Source of the DNA: a virus
Reading direction: 5' to 3' (one strand)
Length of the DNA: 60,909 nucleotides
IMG/VR virus record: IMGVR_UViG_3300031787_007938
Coordinates: 1 to 60,909 of that record
This document shows, piece after piece, positions 48,329-56,103 of the stretch. Both the position numbers and the translations under genes were made by a program. The notes under the pieces were generated by a model, which saw nothing but the letters and a program-made list of their open reading frames with translations, did not search any database and was not told the origin of the DNA. Position 1 is the first letter of the stretch. Every line of letters starts with the position of its first letter.

Positions 48329-49256
48329 GTAATAATTCGTTTAAGTATGGATAGTTTTTCGGGCGCAAGTGGACAGAACTTTTTTGCTCTAGAATATCTA
48401 GCATTTTCATACCGTCTGTATCGATCCACTCTTCTGGCCACTGAATAACTTTGAGTCCAGATTCGTTCATAATTTTGTTAGCGACTTTTCTCAATCTCAT
48501 TCTCTCTTCTCTTGTGCCAAAGAACGGTTGCTTTTTGTAGAGACCTGTGCCAGGAATCTTTCTGCTTTCGTGTTCAACTGGTAGTAGTTCTACTAGCGTG
48601 CAGTTTTTTAACTCTTTTGCGAGGTTTACGTATTTCGTAAATAGATTTATGGTTGCAGAAATTGGATCTACTTGTCTCATCAGATGGAAACGAAGATCTA
48701 TGTTGCCAAAGTAGAGCGTTACTTCATCGTACTTTTCGTTTATCTCTTTAGGAGTTACTCTGTTCATGAAGCCGTGTAGCGTTCTACCAGGAGTGAAATC
48801 AAGCGTGTACTTGGGTTTCCAAACGCTAAGACCATGAGAATCGGATATAACAGCTTTTCTTGTCTGCTTTCCGTAGTCCATGAATAGATTCACCAAGTTT
48901 CCAACAGGAAATTCAGCATTCTCAATCTTGATTCTCTTGTTGAAGCCTTCGAAGTCGAACTCTTTGTTGATGAACTTTACGATGCCTTTGTAATCTGCAA
49001 TTGCTTGCATCTTTTCGTAGTGCTCGGGTTGAGGTCCACCGGGAACATTGAATGAGCCTTCCATGAAATTTACTCCTTCACAAACGAAGAGAGCATCGTA
49101 GTCCTTCCAAGTATTGGGTTTTGGATTCACGTCTATTTGATCTTGTGGGAAATAGTCTCGAACCATTCGAGTAGCAATTAAACCATACGAACCTCCTTGT
49201 GAATTAAGGGTGGTGCCTACGTTTCCCATGATGCTAACCATTGCGTATTTTGCCAT
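48306..49256 (-). CDS. SGNH-like protein (316 aa)
   Basis: The central AVISDSHGLSVWKP looks like an SGNH block I (G-D-S-H/x) and LYFGNIDLRFHLMRQ like block III (G-x-I/N-D), with a helical end. A WcbI/polysaccharide-type SGNH transferase or hydrolase is possible. The N-terminal part (MAKYAMVSIMGNVGTTLNSQ) has no recognised fold. Strong AGTT-ATG start; overlaps the PLP-fold gene. Confidence 0.5.
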   Translation of the reverse strand: MAKYAMVSIMGNVGTTLNSQGGSYGLIATRMVRDYFPQDQIDVNPKPNTWKDYDALFVCEGVNFMEGSFNVPGGPQPEHYEKMQAIADYKGIVKFINKEFDFEGFNKRIKIENAEFPVGNLVNLFMDYGKQTRKAVISDSHGLSVWKPKYTLDFTPGRTLHGFMNRVTPKEINEKYDEVTLYFGNIDLRFHLMRQVDPISATINLFTKYVNLAKELKNCTLVELLPVEHESRKIPGTGLYKKQPFFGTREERMRLRKVANKIMNESGLKVIQWPEEWIDTDGMKMLDILEQKSSVHLRPKNYPYLNELLHVPQQSN

Positions 49257-49323
49257 AACTTTTAGTTTATATGTAATAATAATAAATAGTTTCCTTTTGG
49301 GGAAATATATCTTTTAAGAGCAT

Positions 49324-49346
49324 AAAAAAAGCGCCCGAAAGCGCTC
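49324..49346 (-). terminator. Rho-independent terminator
   Basis: Minus strand AGCGC-loop-GCGCT hairpin followed by seven T, 23 bp after groEL. It ends the chaperone unit. Confidence 0.9.
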
Positions 49347-49368
49347 TTTAATTTGTAACTGATTTATT

Positions 49369-50991
49369 TTACATACCCATCATTGGATTCATTCCTCCAT
49401 CGTCAGCTTTCTTGTCAGCTTTCTCAAACACAACCGATTCTGTGGTTAGGATAGTTCCTGCAACAGAAGCTGCATTTTTAAGAGCCGTGATAACAACCTT
49501 AGCTGGATCAATGATACCGGCTTCGAATGCGTCAACAACTTTGCCGTTCTTAGCATCATAGGTAGCGTTCTTCAATTTAGAAGTGTGAATCTCGTGAGCA
49601 ACTGCGTACCACTTATCGTTTCCTGCATTCTCAAGAATCTTGATGAAAGGAGCTGCGCATGCCATACTAACGATCTGCAATCCTTTGTCGTTGTTGTCTT
49701 CAGAGCAATCAAGCACATCGTAGAGTACAATTCCACCGCCAGGTACGATGCCATCGGAAAGAGCTGCTTTAGTTGCAAAAAGTGCATCTTCAACACGATC
49801 TTTTTTCTCTTTGATTTCGATATCAGAATCTCCGCCTACAGAGATGATAGCAACTCCACCGATCAACTTACCAAGTCTTTCTTGTAACTTTTCTCTCTCG
49901 TAGAAAGAGGTTGCTTTTTCGATCTGTTCTTTGATTTCGTTAGAACGATTAGTAATAGAAATTTCGTCTCCTTTGCCATCGATGATGGTGGTTTGATCTT
50001 TGCTAACTGTAACCATTCTAGCTCTTCCCAAGAACTCGCCAAGTTGATTTGGTGCGATCTTGTCAAGCTTGTGTCCTTTGTCTTTTGAAAGTACTTGTCC
50101 ACCAGTAAGGATAGCAATATCTTCCATGATAAGAGTTTTTCTCTCTCCAAAATCCGGTGCTTTAACAGCGCAGACTTGAACAATGCCTCTCATCTTGTTT
50201 ACAATCAAAGTTGCTAAGGCTTCATCACCGATGTCTTCAGCAACGATAAGTACTGGTTTGTTTTCTGAGTTTGCTTTGGTTAACACTTGCAACAACTCTT
50301 GAGCTGTAGAGATTCTACCATCATACAAGAAAATGAAAGGATCTTCCAATACTGCTTGCATGGTTGTGTTGTTGGTAGTGAAGTATGGAGATTTGTAACC
50401 TCTGTCAAACTGCATACCTTCTACAACTTCCAATTGAGTTTCTCCAGTTTTTGATTCTTCGATAGTAACAACTCCTTCGCGGCCAACCTTTTCGATTGCT
50501 GTAGCGATAAGTTCTCCAATTTCAGTATCGTTATTACCTGAGATTGTAGCAACTTGTTTGATTTGCTCTTCTGTAGAGACATCAATTGCCATATCTTTTA
50601 TTTTCTTTACTGCTTTTTCTACTGCTGCATCGATCTGCTTTTTAACAGACACTGCGTTAACTCCTTGGTGAATAAGAGTCAAACCCTCTTCGACCATTTT
50701 GGTCGCTAAGATAGTAGAAGTGGTCGTACCGTCTCCCGCTTCGTTTGCGGATTTGATACTTACTTGCTTTACAAGCTGTGCCCCCAAATCTTCTACTTCG
50801 TCTTCCAACTTGTGGAACGCTTTAGCAACGGAAACACCGTCCTTTGTAACTTTAACTTCACCTGTTTGTTCTTTGATTAGAACTGTACGACCTCCTGGTC
50901 CAAGCGTAGAAGAAACCGATTGGTTCAACTTCTGGATTCCAGTTAGCAACTTTTCTTTTAATTCTTTTCCTGATAAATTCTGTGTTGACAT
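49369..50991 (-). CDS. groEL: Chaperonin GroEL
   Basis: 540 aa, full length. STLGPGGRTVLI, KDGVSVAKAF, NEAGDGTTTSTI (ATP site), GIVPGGGIVLYD and a Met/Gly-rich tail ending NPMMGM are all present. It folds phage or host proteins in a double ring with the GroES encoded next to it. A 10-bp gap separates the two genes, the usual operon order (groES first). Phage GroEL is known but a complete set of GroEL, GroES and Hsp20 is uncommon. Confidence 0.97.
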   Translation of the reverse strand: MSTQNLSGKELKEKLLTGIQKLNQSVSSTLGPGGRTVLIKEQTGEVKVTKDGVSVAKAFHKLEDEVEDLGAQLVKQVSIKSANEAGDGTTTSTILATKMVEEGLTLIHQGVNAVSVKKQIDAAVEKAVKKIKDMAIDVSTEEQIKQVATISGNNDTEIGELIATAIEKVGREGVVTIEESKTGETQLEVVEGMQFDRGYKSPYFTTNNTTMQAVLEDPFIFLYDGRISTAQELLQVLTKANSENKPVLIVAEDIGDEALATLIVNKMRGIVQVCAVKAPDFGERKTLIMEDIAILTGGQVLSKDKGHKLDKIAPNQLGEFLGRARMVTVSKDQTTIIDGKGDEISITNRSNEIKEQIEKATSFYEREKLQERLGKLIGGVAIISVGGDSDIEIKEKKDRVEDALFATKAALSDGIVPGGGIVLYDVLDCSEDNNDKGLQIVSMACAAPFIKILENAGNDKWYAVAHEIHTSKLKNATYDAKNGKVVDAFEAGIIDPAKVVITALKNAASVAGTILTTESVVFEKADKKADDGGMNPMMGM

Positions 50992-51001
50992 AATCTGTTT
51001 T

Positions 51002-51295
51002 TTAAATTACTTGTGATAAAATTTCTGATTCTTTTGCGATGAAATAGTCTTCGCCGTCAATTGTGACTTTCATACCTCCCATTTTTGGAATAAGTACTTT
51101 CATTCCAACTTCCAAATTACTTTTAACATAGTCTCCGTTGTGCCAATTGTAAGTGGGACTTATAGACACTACTTCTGCCATTTCAGGACGCTCTTTTCCC
51201 AAATCTGGGATGATGATGTTGCCAAATGTTTCCTCTTGGGAATCGATCGGCTTGAGAATGACGTTGCCATTCATTGGTTTTAATTTACTACTCAT
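51002..51295 (-). CDS. groES: Co-chaperonin GroES
   Basis: 97 aa: MNGNVILKPIDSQEETFGNIIIP contains the mobile loop region (E-T-F-G-N-I-I-I-P), then EVVSISPTYNWHNGDY, VLIPKMGGMKVTIDGEDY and the C-terminal FIAKESEILSQV. Full length for the family. It caps the GroEL ring encoded 10 bp downstream. Confidence 0.95.
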   Translation of the reverse strand: MSSKLKPMNGNVILKPIDSQEETFGNIIIPDLGKERPEMAEVVSISPTYNWHNGDYVKSNLEVGMKVLIPKMGGMKVTIDGEDYFIAKESEILSQVI

Positions 51296-51310
51296 ATGCT
51301 TATTTTGTTT

Positions 51311-51502
51311 TTAAATTGTTTCTGGTTCTAAATCTATTATCGCTTCGCAGAAGTATATTAAATCCTCTTTTCTAAATGCGATGTCTGCATCTGCCCATTT
51401 CTTTAGAATCTCTACGTCTTTGCAATACTCTGCACGTATCACTCTTTTTACGATGAATAGTGAATCGTTGATCTTCAAAACTTCTTTATTGAATAAACTC
51501 AT
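51311..51502 (-). CDS. Hypothetical protein (63 aa)
   Basis: A small acidic protein (MSLFNKEVLKINDSLF...) between groES and Hsp20, with start context TAGTT-ATG. It contains FCEAIIDLEPETI at the end. Unknown function; the position in the chaperone unit suggests a partner role. Confidence 0.6.
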   Translation of the reverse strand: MSLFNKEVLKINDSLFIVKRVIRAEYCKDVEILKKWADADIAFRKEDLIYFCEAIIDLEPETI

Positions 51503-51526
51503 AACTAATTACGGTAGGCCTGGTTT

Positions 51527-51940
51527 TTACTTGATTGTGATTTTTTTAGGCTCTTTTGATTCTGTGTAAGGAACGTCTATTACGAGTAGTCCCTTGTCCA
51601 TTTCAGCGTTTAACTTGTTCAAGTTGAACTTGCTAGCCACTTTCCATGCAAGATCGAAAGACCTTCTAGTGATGCCTCTTTGAATGTAATTTTTTTCTTC
51701 TTCTTGTTCTGCTTTTTCGTGGGAAATCCTTAGCGTATCACCGTCAACTGTAATGTCAAGATCTGATTTTTCCAGTCCGACTACGGCGAGCTCGAATCGC
51801 AACCCTTTTTCTGTTTCGTAAATATCAACGGGATAGTTGATTTTTTGTTGAAGCGTGTTGAATGTTGATGATCCATCGAAGAAATTTTTCCATACGATGT
51901 CTAAAGGGTCCATTGCCCATCTGTTTAAGTATTGTGTCAT
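51527..51940 (-). CDS. Small heat-shock protein Hsp20
   Basis: 137 aa, one alpha-crystallin domain: VDIYETEKGLRFELAVVGLEKSDLDI, DTLRISHEKAEQEEE, RRSFDLAWKVASKF and GLLVIDVPYTES. The C-terminal K-K-I-T-I-K tail replaces the I-x-I motif and keeps alternating hydrophobics. Small Hsps hold unfolding proteins; phages (T4-like cyanophages and others) use them in assembly. It is the first gene of the chaperone unit. Confidence 0.92.
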   Translation of the reverse strand: MTQYLNRWAMDPLDIVWKNFFDGSSTFNTLQQKINYPVDIYETEKGLRFELAVVGLEKSDLDITVDGDTLRISHEKAEQEEEKNYIQRGITRRSFDLAWKVASKFNLNKLNAEMDKGLLVIDVPYTESKEPKKITIK

Positions 51941-52020
51941 TTTTTTAAGTTTTGTGCTCCCATCAGGTGAGCGATTAATAATTGTTTTTCGTAACCAAGA
52001 CCTACCGTATCTTGTTATTT

Positions 52021-52036
52021 ATCTATAAATATAGAT
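52021..52036 (-). promoter_or_regulatory. Possible promoter/operator of the chaperone unit
   Basis: An inverted repeat ATCTATA-nn-TATAGAT about 80 bp upstream of the Hsp20 start contains TATATTTA, which fits the TAnnTTTA box found in the three promoter-like repeats. It may be a promoter -7 element, an operator, or both. No supporting data beyond sequence. Confidence 0.4.
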
Positions 52037-52076
52037 AATTTTGGAATATTGAAAAAATTTATGTTTTTGGTGACAT

Positions 52077-52105
52077 AAAAAAAGCTCAACCTACGGGGTC
52101 AAGCT
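52077..52105 (-). terminator. Rho-independent terminator
   Basis: Minus strand AGCTTGACC-CCGTA-GGTTGAGCT (9 pairs, two G-T) followed by a T-run. It follows the 321-aa gene after a further short hairpin near 52130 (GTCCT/AGGAC) and insulates the chaperone unit. Confidence 0.85.
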
Positions 52106-52153
52106 TGCACCTATGGTCTAGATAGGCAGTCCTAGGGTAGCAGGACGATTATT

Positions 52154-53119
52154 TTATTTAACTGATTTGATGTGAGATGCAGATAATGCAGATGCAGTTC
52201 CTACTTCTTTATTATTTTTTATGTGTTTAAATGTAGGTTCGCCATTTTTATTGGTGCCAACTCTTACTACAGTTGCTGTAGAATCATCATCTAACACTAA
52301 AGTTAATTTGTCTCCTGGCTTTGTTGACTTTAATGTTTGAATTGTCTTAGTGGATTCGTTTAATACGGTCAAATATATCTTTGGTTCGTCTACAGATCCA
52401 TCATTTAGATCAACCGCAGTAATGCTTACAGGTTTTCCTTTATACATGAATGCTTTATCAGGAGCTTTTAAGATAATATCTCTGTATTTTTTATTAGTTC
52501 CCAATTTATCAGAATCCAATTCTTTTCCTTTTAGTGTTATTTGTTCAGCTGAATCTATATCAATTTCAATATCTTTTTCTTTTTGTATTGCTTCACCCAT
52601 AAAATCAACATCGGGATCGCCAGTCATTTGTCTTGTTGGAGTTCCAGCGCCAACTTTCTGCTCTGCTTTTTTCAACAAGCTGATCACTTTTTCTACAGAT
52701 TGTTCTACAGGAATATCGAACATTCCAGTTCCCAAATCTATATTTATGCCTGCTTCATCAGGAAGATTTTGCATATGACGACTCTTTTGCTTATACAAAC
52801 CAAAAAGCTTCTTTGTGACTTTAGTTGTCCACAAAGTAAAACTCGCATCTATTGTCTCTCCCGCTACAGGTTGATCTATTTTTTTCTGTATCTCATCTTC
52901 TGAAGGTTGAACAGTCATTCTCAGTATACTTCCGTCTGGCAGTGTTTTAAACGCTTCAATTAATGGAAATCCGAATGAAGAATCCACATCTACTTCGTAT
53001 CCCATGGATTCGAGTTTGCTTCTTAGAGGCTTTATTAGATCCCTTACTGTTGCTTCGTTAATGCTTTCTTTTAAGAGAGGATTATTATTTAAATACTTGT
53101 TGTAGTCGAATGGTTTCAT
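52154..53119 (-). CDS. Hypothetical protein with NNPLLKE N-terminus (321 aa)
   Basis: Starts MKPFDYNKYLNNNPLLKESI, an N-terminal peptide style shared by proteins in Bacteroidota phages that may be virion-associated (inference). The middle is helical (LFGLYKQKSRHMQNLPDEAG) and the C-terminal half is beta-rich (KLTLVLDDDSTATVVRVGTN). An AATATTTATT-type motif sits 17-26 bp upstream. Function unknown. Confidence 0.6.
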   Translation of the reverse strand: MKPFDYNKYLNNNPLLKESINEATVRDLIKPLRSKLESMGYEVDVDSSFGFPLIEAFKTLPDGSILRMTVQPSEDEIQKKIDQPVAGETIDASFTLWTTKVTKKLFGLYKQKSRHMQNLPDEAGINIDLGTGMFDIPVEQSVEKVISLLKKAEQKVGAGTPTRQMTGDPDVDFMGEAIQKEKDIEIDIDSAEQITLKGKELDSDKLGTNKKYRDIILKAPDKAFMYKGKPVSITAVDLNDGSVDEPKIYLTVLNESTKTIQTLKSTKPGDKLTLVLDDDSTATVVRVGTNKNGEPTFKHIKNNKEVGTASALSASHIKSVK

Positions 53120-53158
53120 GTTTTTTTATTTATACTAATAAATATGCACAAATTATTA

Positions 53159-55465
53159 TCAATGGCCGTCACGAAAGTTGATTGCAATCTCAGGAGGAGC
53201 TTTAAGAGCGATGCTTAATTTAGTAGTGTTTTCCATTAGATCTTTAACCAATTGAGCGCACTCTTTATCTCGATCGTGATCGACTTCTACGATGATCTGA
53301 TCATGTATCTGAGCACAAACCCAGCCTCTAATGCCTCGATTGATAAGTTCTCTGTTGATTGCCAATGCAGCTCTATTAACTATAGACGCCGATAAGCCTT
53401 GTATCTGCACGTTTTTAGCATTGTTTAGACCATTTATGAAGTCTCTTGAAAGATTCAAGATCTTTTCTTTGCCATATTCATATTCCAATTGACGTTTTGT
53501 ATTCCAGTCTAGCATAGCGTCACCAAGAGCATCGTAGATCTTTTTTACTTTGGGCAAATGTCTGATTCGACCAACCTGAGTCTTGACATATCCGAATTCA
53601 CGAGCATCGTTCTCTGAACGTTTCATCCAACTTTTCAATTCGGGAAATCCATTTAGATAACCATCTACAAGCTTTTGAGCTTCTTTGGTGGGAACATTGA
53701 TATTCTTGCCAAGAGCATAAGCTCCCATGCCATAAGGTATACCGAGAGAGTAGGCTTTTGCTTTGTTTCTAACGGCTGGTGCAAGCTTTCTAAGATAATT
53801 GTCAGCTTTCTTGTCTGGAGAGTATTGGTCAAGCTTCTCGGTTTTGATGGCGATGGTAGAATAGAAATCCCAGTTGTTTCTAAAGATGTCTTTAAGACCA
53901 TCGTCACCAGATACATGTGCGAACACATGCGGCTCTAGAGATTCGTAATCACAATCTATGAATATGTTGTGATCGTCAGGAATAAAGAAAGCTCTAACCA
54001 AGTTGTTGTATTTAAGAACGATTGGATCGTCGTCGCCTTCTTCTTTTACTTTAGGCAACTGTTGAGCATCAGAACCATAACGACCGGACACCGTACCGTG
54101 CTGTTTGTAATAAAAATAATAGCGACCGTCTTCTTCGCCTTCCAAGAAACGATCGATGTAAGTGGAACTAATCTTGAGTAGACGATTGTAGATTTGTAGA
54201 TTCTTGGCCCACTCATGATTTTCCATGATAGATTCGATAAAGTTGTCATCGAACTGCGCTTTGCCTTTTGCGGTAGAAGAAAGAGGCTTTATACCAAGTA
54301 CTCCGAAAGCTATTTCACCCAAGTGATCTCTAGATTGAATATTGAAAAACTTGCCATCGTTGTCTTCTTTCCAAAGTTTTACGCAAATCTTGATGATTAT
54401 GTCTTCTTCGAGAAGATTCTTGTCTCCACTTAAGAGAAACTTTTTGGCAGCAGATTCAGGCAACCTAGAAACATTTGCTTGAGTGATGCTGTACTTACCA
54501 GACTTTTCAGACTTTGGTACATTCAAATTCAACTCTTCGACCAATCTCTGTGCAAATGTGCCTTTGTGATTGGGAGGATAGGTATCCATCGCTTTGAGAA
54601 TCACCCATTGCTGCACCCTTGAATCGGAAAGCAAAGCCTTAATGATTGAATCAGCTCTATTTTTCATTTCTACCTGAATATCCTGTTTAGCTTGTCTGAT
54701 TAGATCCATATCCAGCTTTACGCCTTTCTCTTCCATAGGAATAGTAACTTCTCTGTAAAGAGGCATAACTTCGTCTTCGAAGAAAAACTGTTCAAGACCC
54801 TCTGATCTAAGCACTTCCATGAAATGATTGTATATTCTAAGAGTAAGATCAGTATCAGCTGCAGCATACTTACTAAGTATTTCGATATCTGCTTTCCATA
54901 TCTCGTAGTTTTCTTTAGTGATCTGACCACCGTTGGCTTTTATAGACTGCTTGAGTTCTATCTGCTCTTCGTTTGCTTCAGCTTCTACATCGAGACCAAT
55001 CTCTTTCTGTATAAGTTTAGCGATAGACTTCAGTCCGAATGGACTACCAGAGCCAAATCCAGCGCCTTCTTCGTTAACTGTGTGAACCAATAAAACGGTA
55101 TCTACGTAAAGACTTGGCACAAGATCTACGCCATAGAAAGCTTTAACGAAGCGACAGTCGAAACTTGCATTGTGCATCACGAGCTTTTTACCGATTAGAA
55201 GCTTTATTGACTTCTCTGCTATTTCATGGCAGTTTTTGTCTTCGATAGAGTTATCTATCAGCTCTCCGTCTTTGAAGATCATTGTTGGAAGATAGTAACC
55301 AGAGCCTGGTTTTGTACTGATACTGAATCCAATAATTTTACCTTTTCTTGGATTCAGACTGTTTGTCTCTGTATCGAATGCGATGAGATCGCTCGATTTG
55401 ATTTCAGAGATCATGGCTTTTAACTTGTCGAGATTATCGACTAATACGTAACTTTTTTCTTGCAT
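53159..55465 (-). CDS. Family A DNA polymerase with 3'-5' exonuclease
   Basis: 768 aa. Residues 1-210 are a DEDD proofreading domain (LIAFDTETNSLNP, HNASFDCRF, ADTDLTLRIY). The polymerase domain follows: motif A DCDYESLEPHVFAHVSGD, motif B RNKAKAYSLGIPYGM, motif C CAQIHDQIIVEV with the catalytic HD. In motif B the position equal to E. coli Phe762 is Leu. There is no 5'-nuclease domain; the separate FEN-type gene at 59789 supplies it. It is the main replicative polymerase. Start has TAGTT-ATG. Confidence 0.97.
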   Translation of the reverse strand: MQEKSYVLVDNLDKLKAMISEIKSSDLIAFDTETNSLNPRKGKIIGFSISTKPGSGYYLPTMIFKDGELIDNSIEDKNCHEIAEKSIKLLIGKKLVMHNASFDCRFVKAFYGVDLVPSLYVDTVLLVHTVNEEGAGFGSGSPFGLKSIAKLIQKEIGLDVEAEANEEQIELKQSIKANGGQITKENYEIWKADIEILSKYAAADTDLTLRIYNHFMEVLRSEGLEQFFFEDEVMPLYREVTIPMEEKGVKLDMDLIRQAKQDIQVEMKNRADSIIKALLSDSRVQQWVILKAMDTYPPNHKGTFAQRLVEELNLNVPKSEKSGKYSITQANVSRLPESAAKKFLLSGDKNLLEEDIIIKICVKLWKEDNDGKFFNIQSRDHLGEIAFGVLGIKPLSSTAKGKAQFDDNFIESIMENHEWAKNLQIYNRLLKISSTYIDRFLEGEEDGRYYFYYKQHGTVSGRYGSDAQQLPKVKEEGDDDPIVLKYNNLVRAFFIPDDHNIFIDCDYESLEPHVFAHVSGDDGLKDIFRNNWDFYSTIAIKTEKLDQYSPDKKADNYLRKLAPAVRNKAKAYSLGIPYGMGAYALGKNINVPTKEAQKLVDGYLNGFPELKSWMKRSENDAREFGYVKTQVGRIRHLPKVKKIYDALGDAMLDWNTKRQLEYEYGKEKILNLSRDFINGLNNAKNVQIQGLSASIVNRAALAINRELINRGIRGWVCAQIHDQIIVEVDHDRDKECAQLVKDLMENTTKLSIALKAPPEIAINFRDGH

Positions 55466-55485
55466 AACTATTTAATATAATTGAT

Positions 55486-55695
55486 TTAATTTTCTTTCTT
55501 CTCTTCGTCTTTCTTGTAAGGAAACATTTCGTTCAATGCCTCTCTTCTTCTTTCGCAACCGCAATCTTCTATACCCATGGCTTCAGTAACTGCTTTTACA
55601 GCTTTATCTATTTTTAGCAGCTCTGTTAAATAAGCTATTGTGTCTCCTAATCCCTCAGATTCTTTTTTACGCAGATTCTTGCTTTGTTTTTTCAT
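55486..55695 (-). CDS. Hypothetical protein with DCGC motif (69 aa)
   Basis: The C-terminal GIEDCGCERRREALNEMFPY is a conserved phage pattern (D-C-G-C-x(2)-R/K then L-N-x-x-F-P-Y), possibly a metal site. The N-terminus is a basic helix (KKQSKNLRKKE). Overlaps the next gene by 29 bp. Confidence 0.6.
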   Translation of the reverse strand: MKKQSKNLRKKESEGLGDTIAYLTELLKIDKAVKAVTEAMGIEDCGCERRREALNEMFPYKKDEEKKEN

Positions 55696-55879
55696 CTGGA
55701 TCTTTTTTAAGTTTTAGAATCTCTGCAGCTACATTAACTGTGAGTAAATGTATTTGCTTCCAAACGCTATCTATTTCAGACTTTATTTTGTATATTGCTT
55801 TCCACTGATAAATTTGTATTATCATAAAAAGCGCAATGATCGCTAGATATAAATTCTCAGTAGTAATTGTAAATGTCAT
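55667..55879 (-). CDS. Small single-pass membrane protein (70 aa)
   Basis: Start 55879 has CAGTT-ATG, giving MTFTITTENLYLAIIALFMI. One membrane helix at about residues 9-25, then a charged helical tail (IKSEIDSVWKQIHLL). It lies in the replication run. Unknown function. Confidence 0.55.
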   Translation of the reverse strand: MTFTITTENLYLAIIALFMIIQIYQWKAIYKIKSEIDSVWKQIHLLTVNVAAEILKLKKDPDEKTKQESA

Positions 55880-55914
55880 AACTGCGTGTTTATTCAAATA
55901 TAAATATTATTTGC

Positions 55915-56103
55915 TTAGGTTTCTAATTTATGTTTCTCGTCGATCTCAGTATTACCTTTCAAGTGCTTGGGTTCGTACGGACAATGACGACACTTGTTTC
56001 CACAACAAAATCCACGTGATAAATGAAAATGAGCAGTGAGGACCATAAGCCCAGACTGCTCATCTGTATAGTAATCTATGTGTTCTTTTATTTTATCGGA
56101 CAT
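55915..56103 (-). CDS. DUF5522-like zinc-binding protein (62 aa)
   Basis: Pattern DYYTDEQSGLMVLTAHFHLSRG followed by CCGNKCRHCPYEP matches DUF5522, a short family common in Bacteroidota, with four clustered Cys (C-C, then C-x-x-C) probably binding metal. The start at 56103 (MSDKIKEH) overlaps the reductase stop by 16 bp. Function unknown. Confidence 0.75.
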   Translation of the reverse strand: MSDKIKEHIDYYTDEQSGLMVLTAHFHLSRGFCCGNKCRHCPYEPKHLKGNTEIDEKHKLET

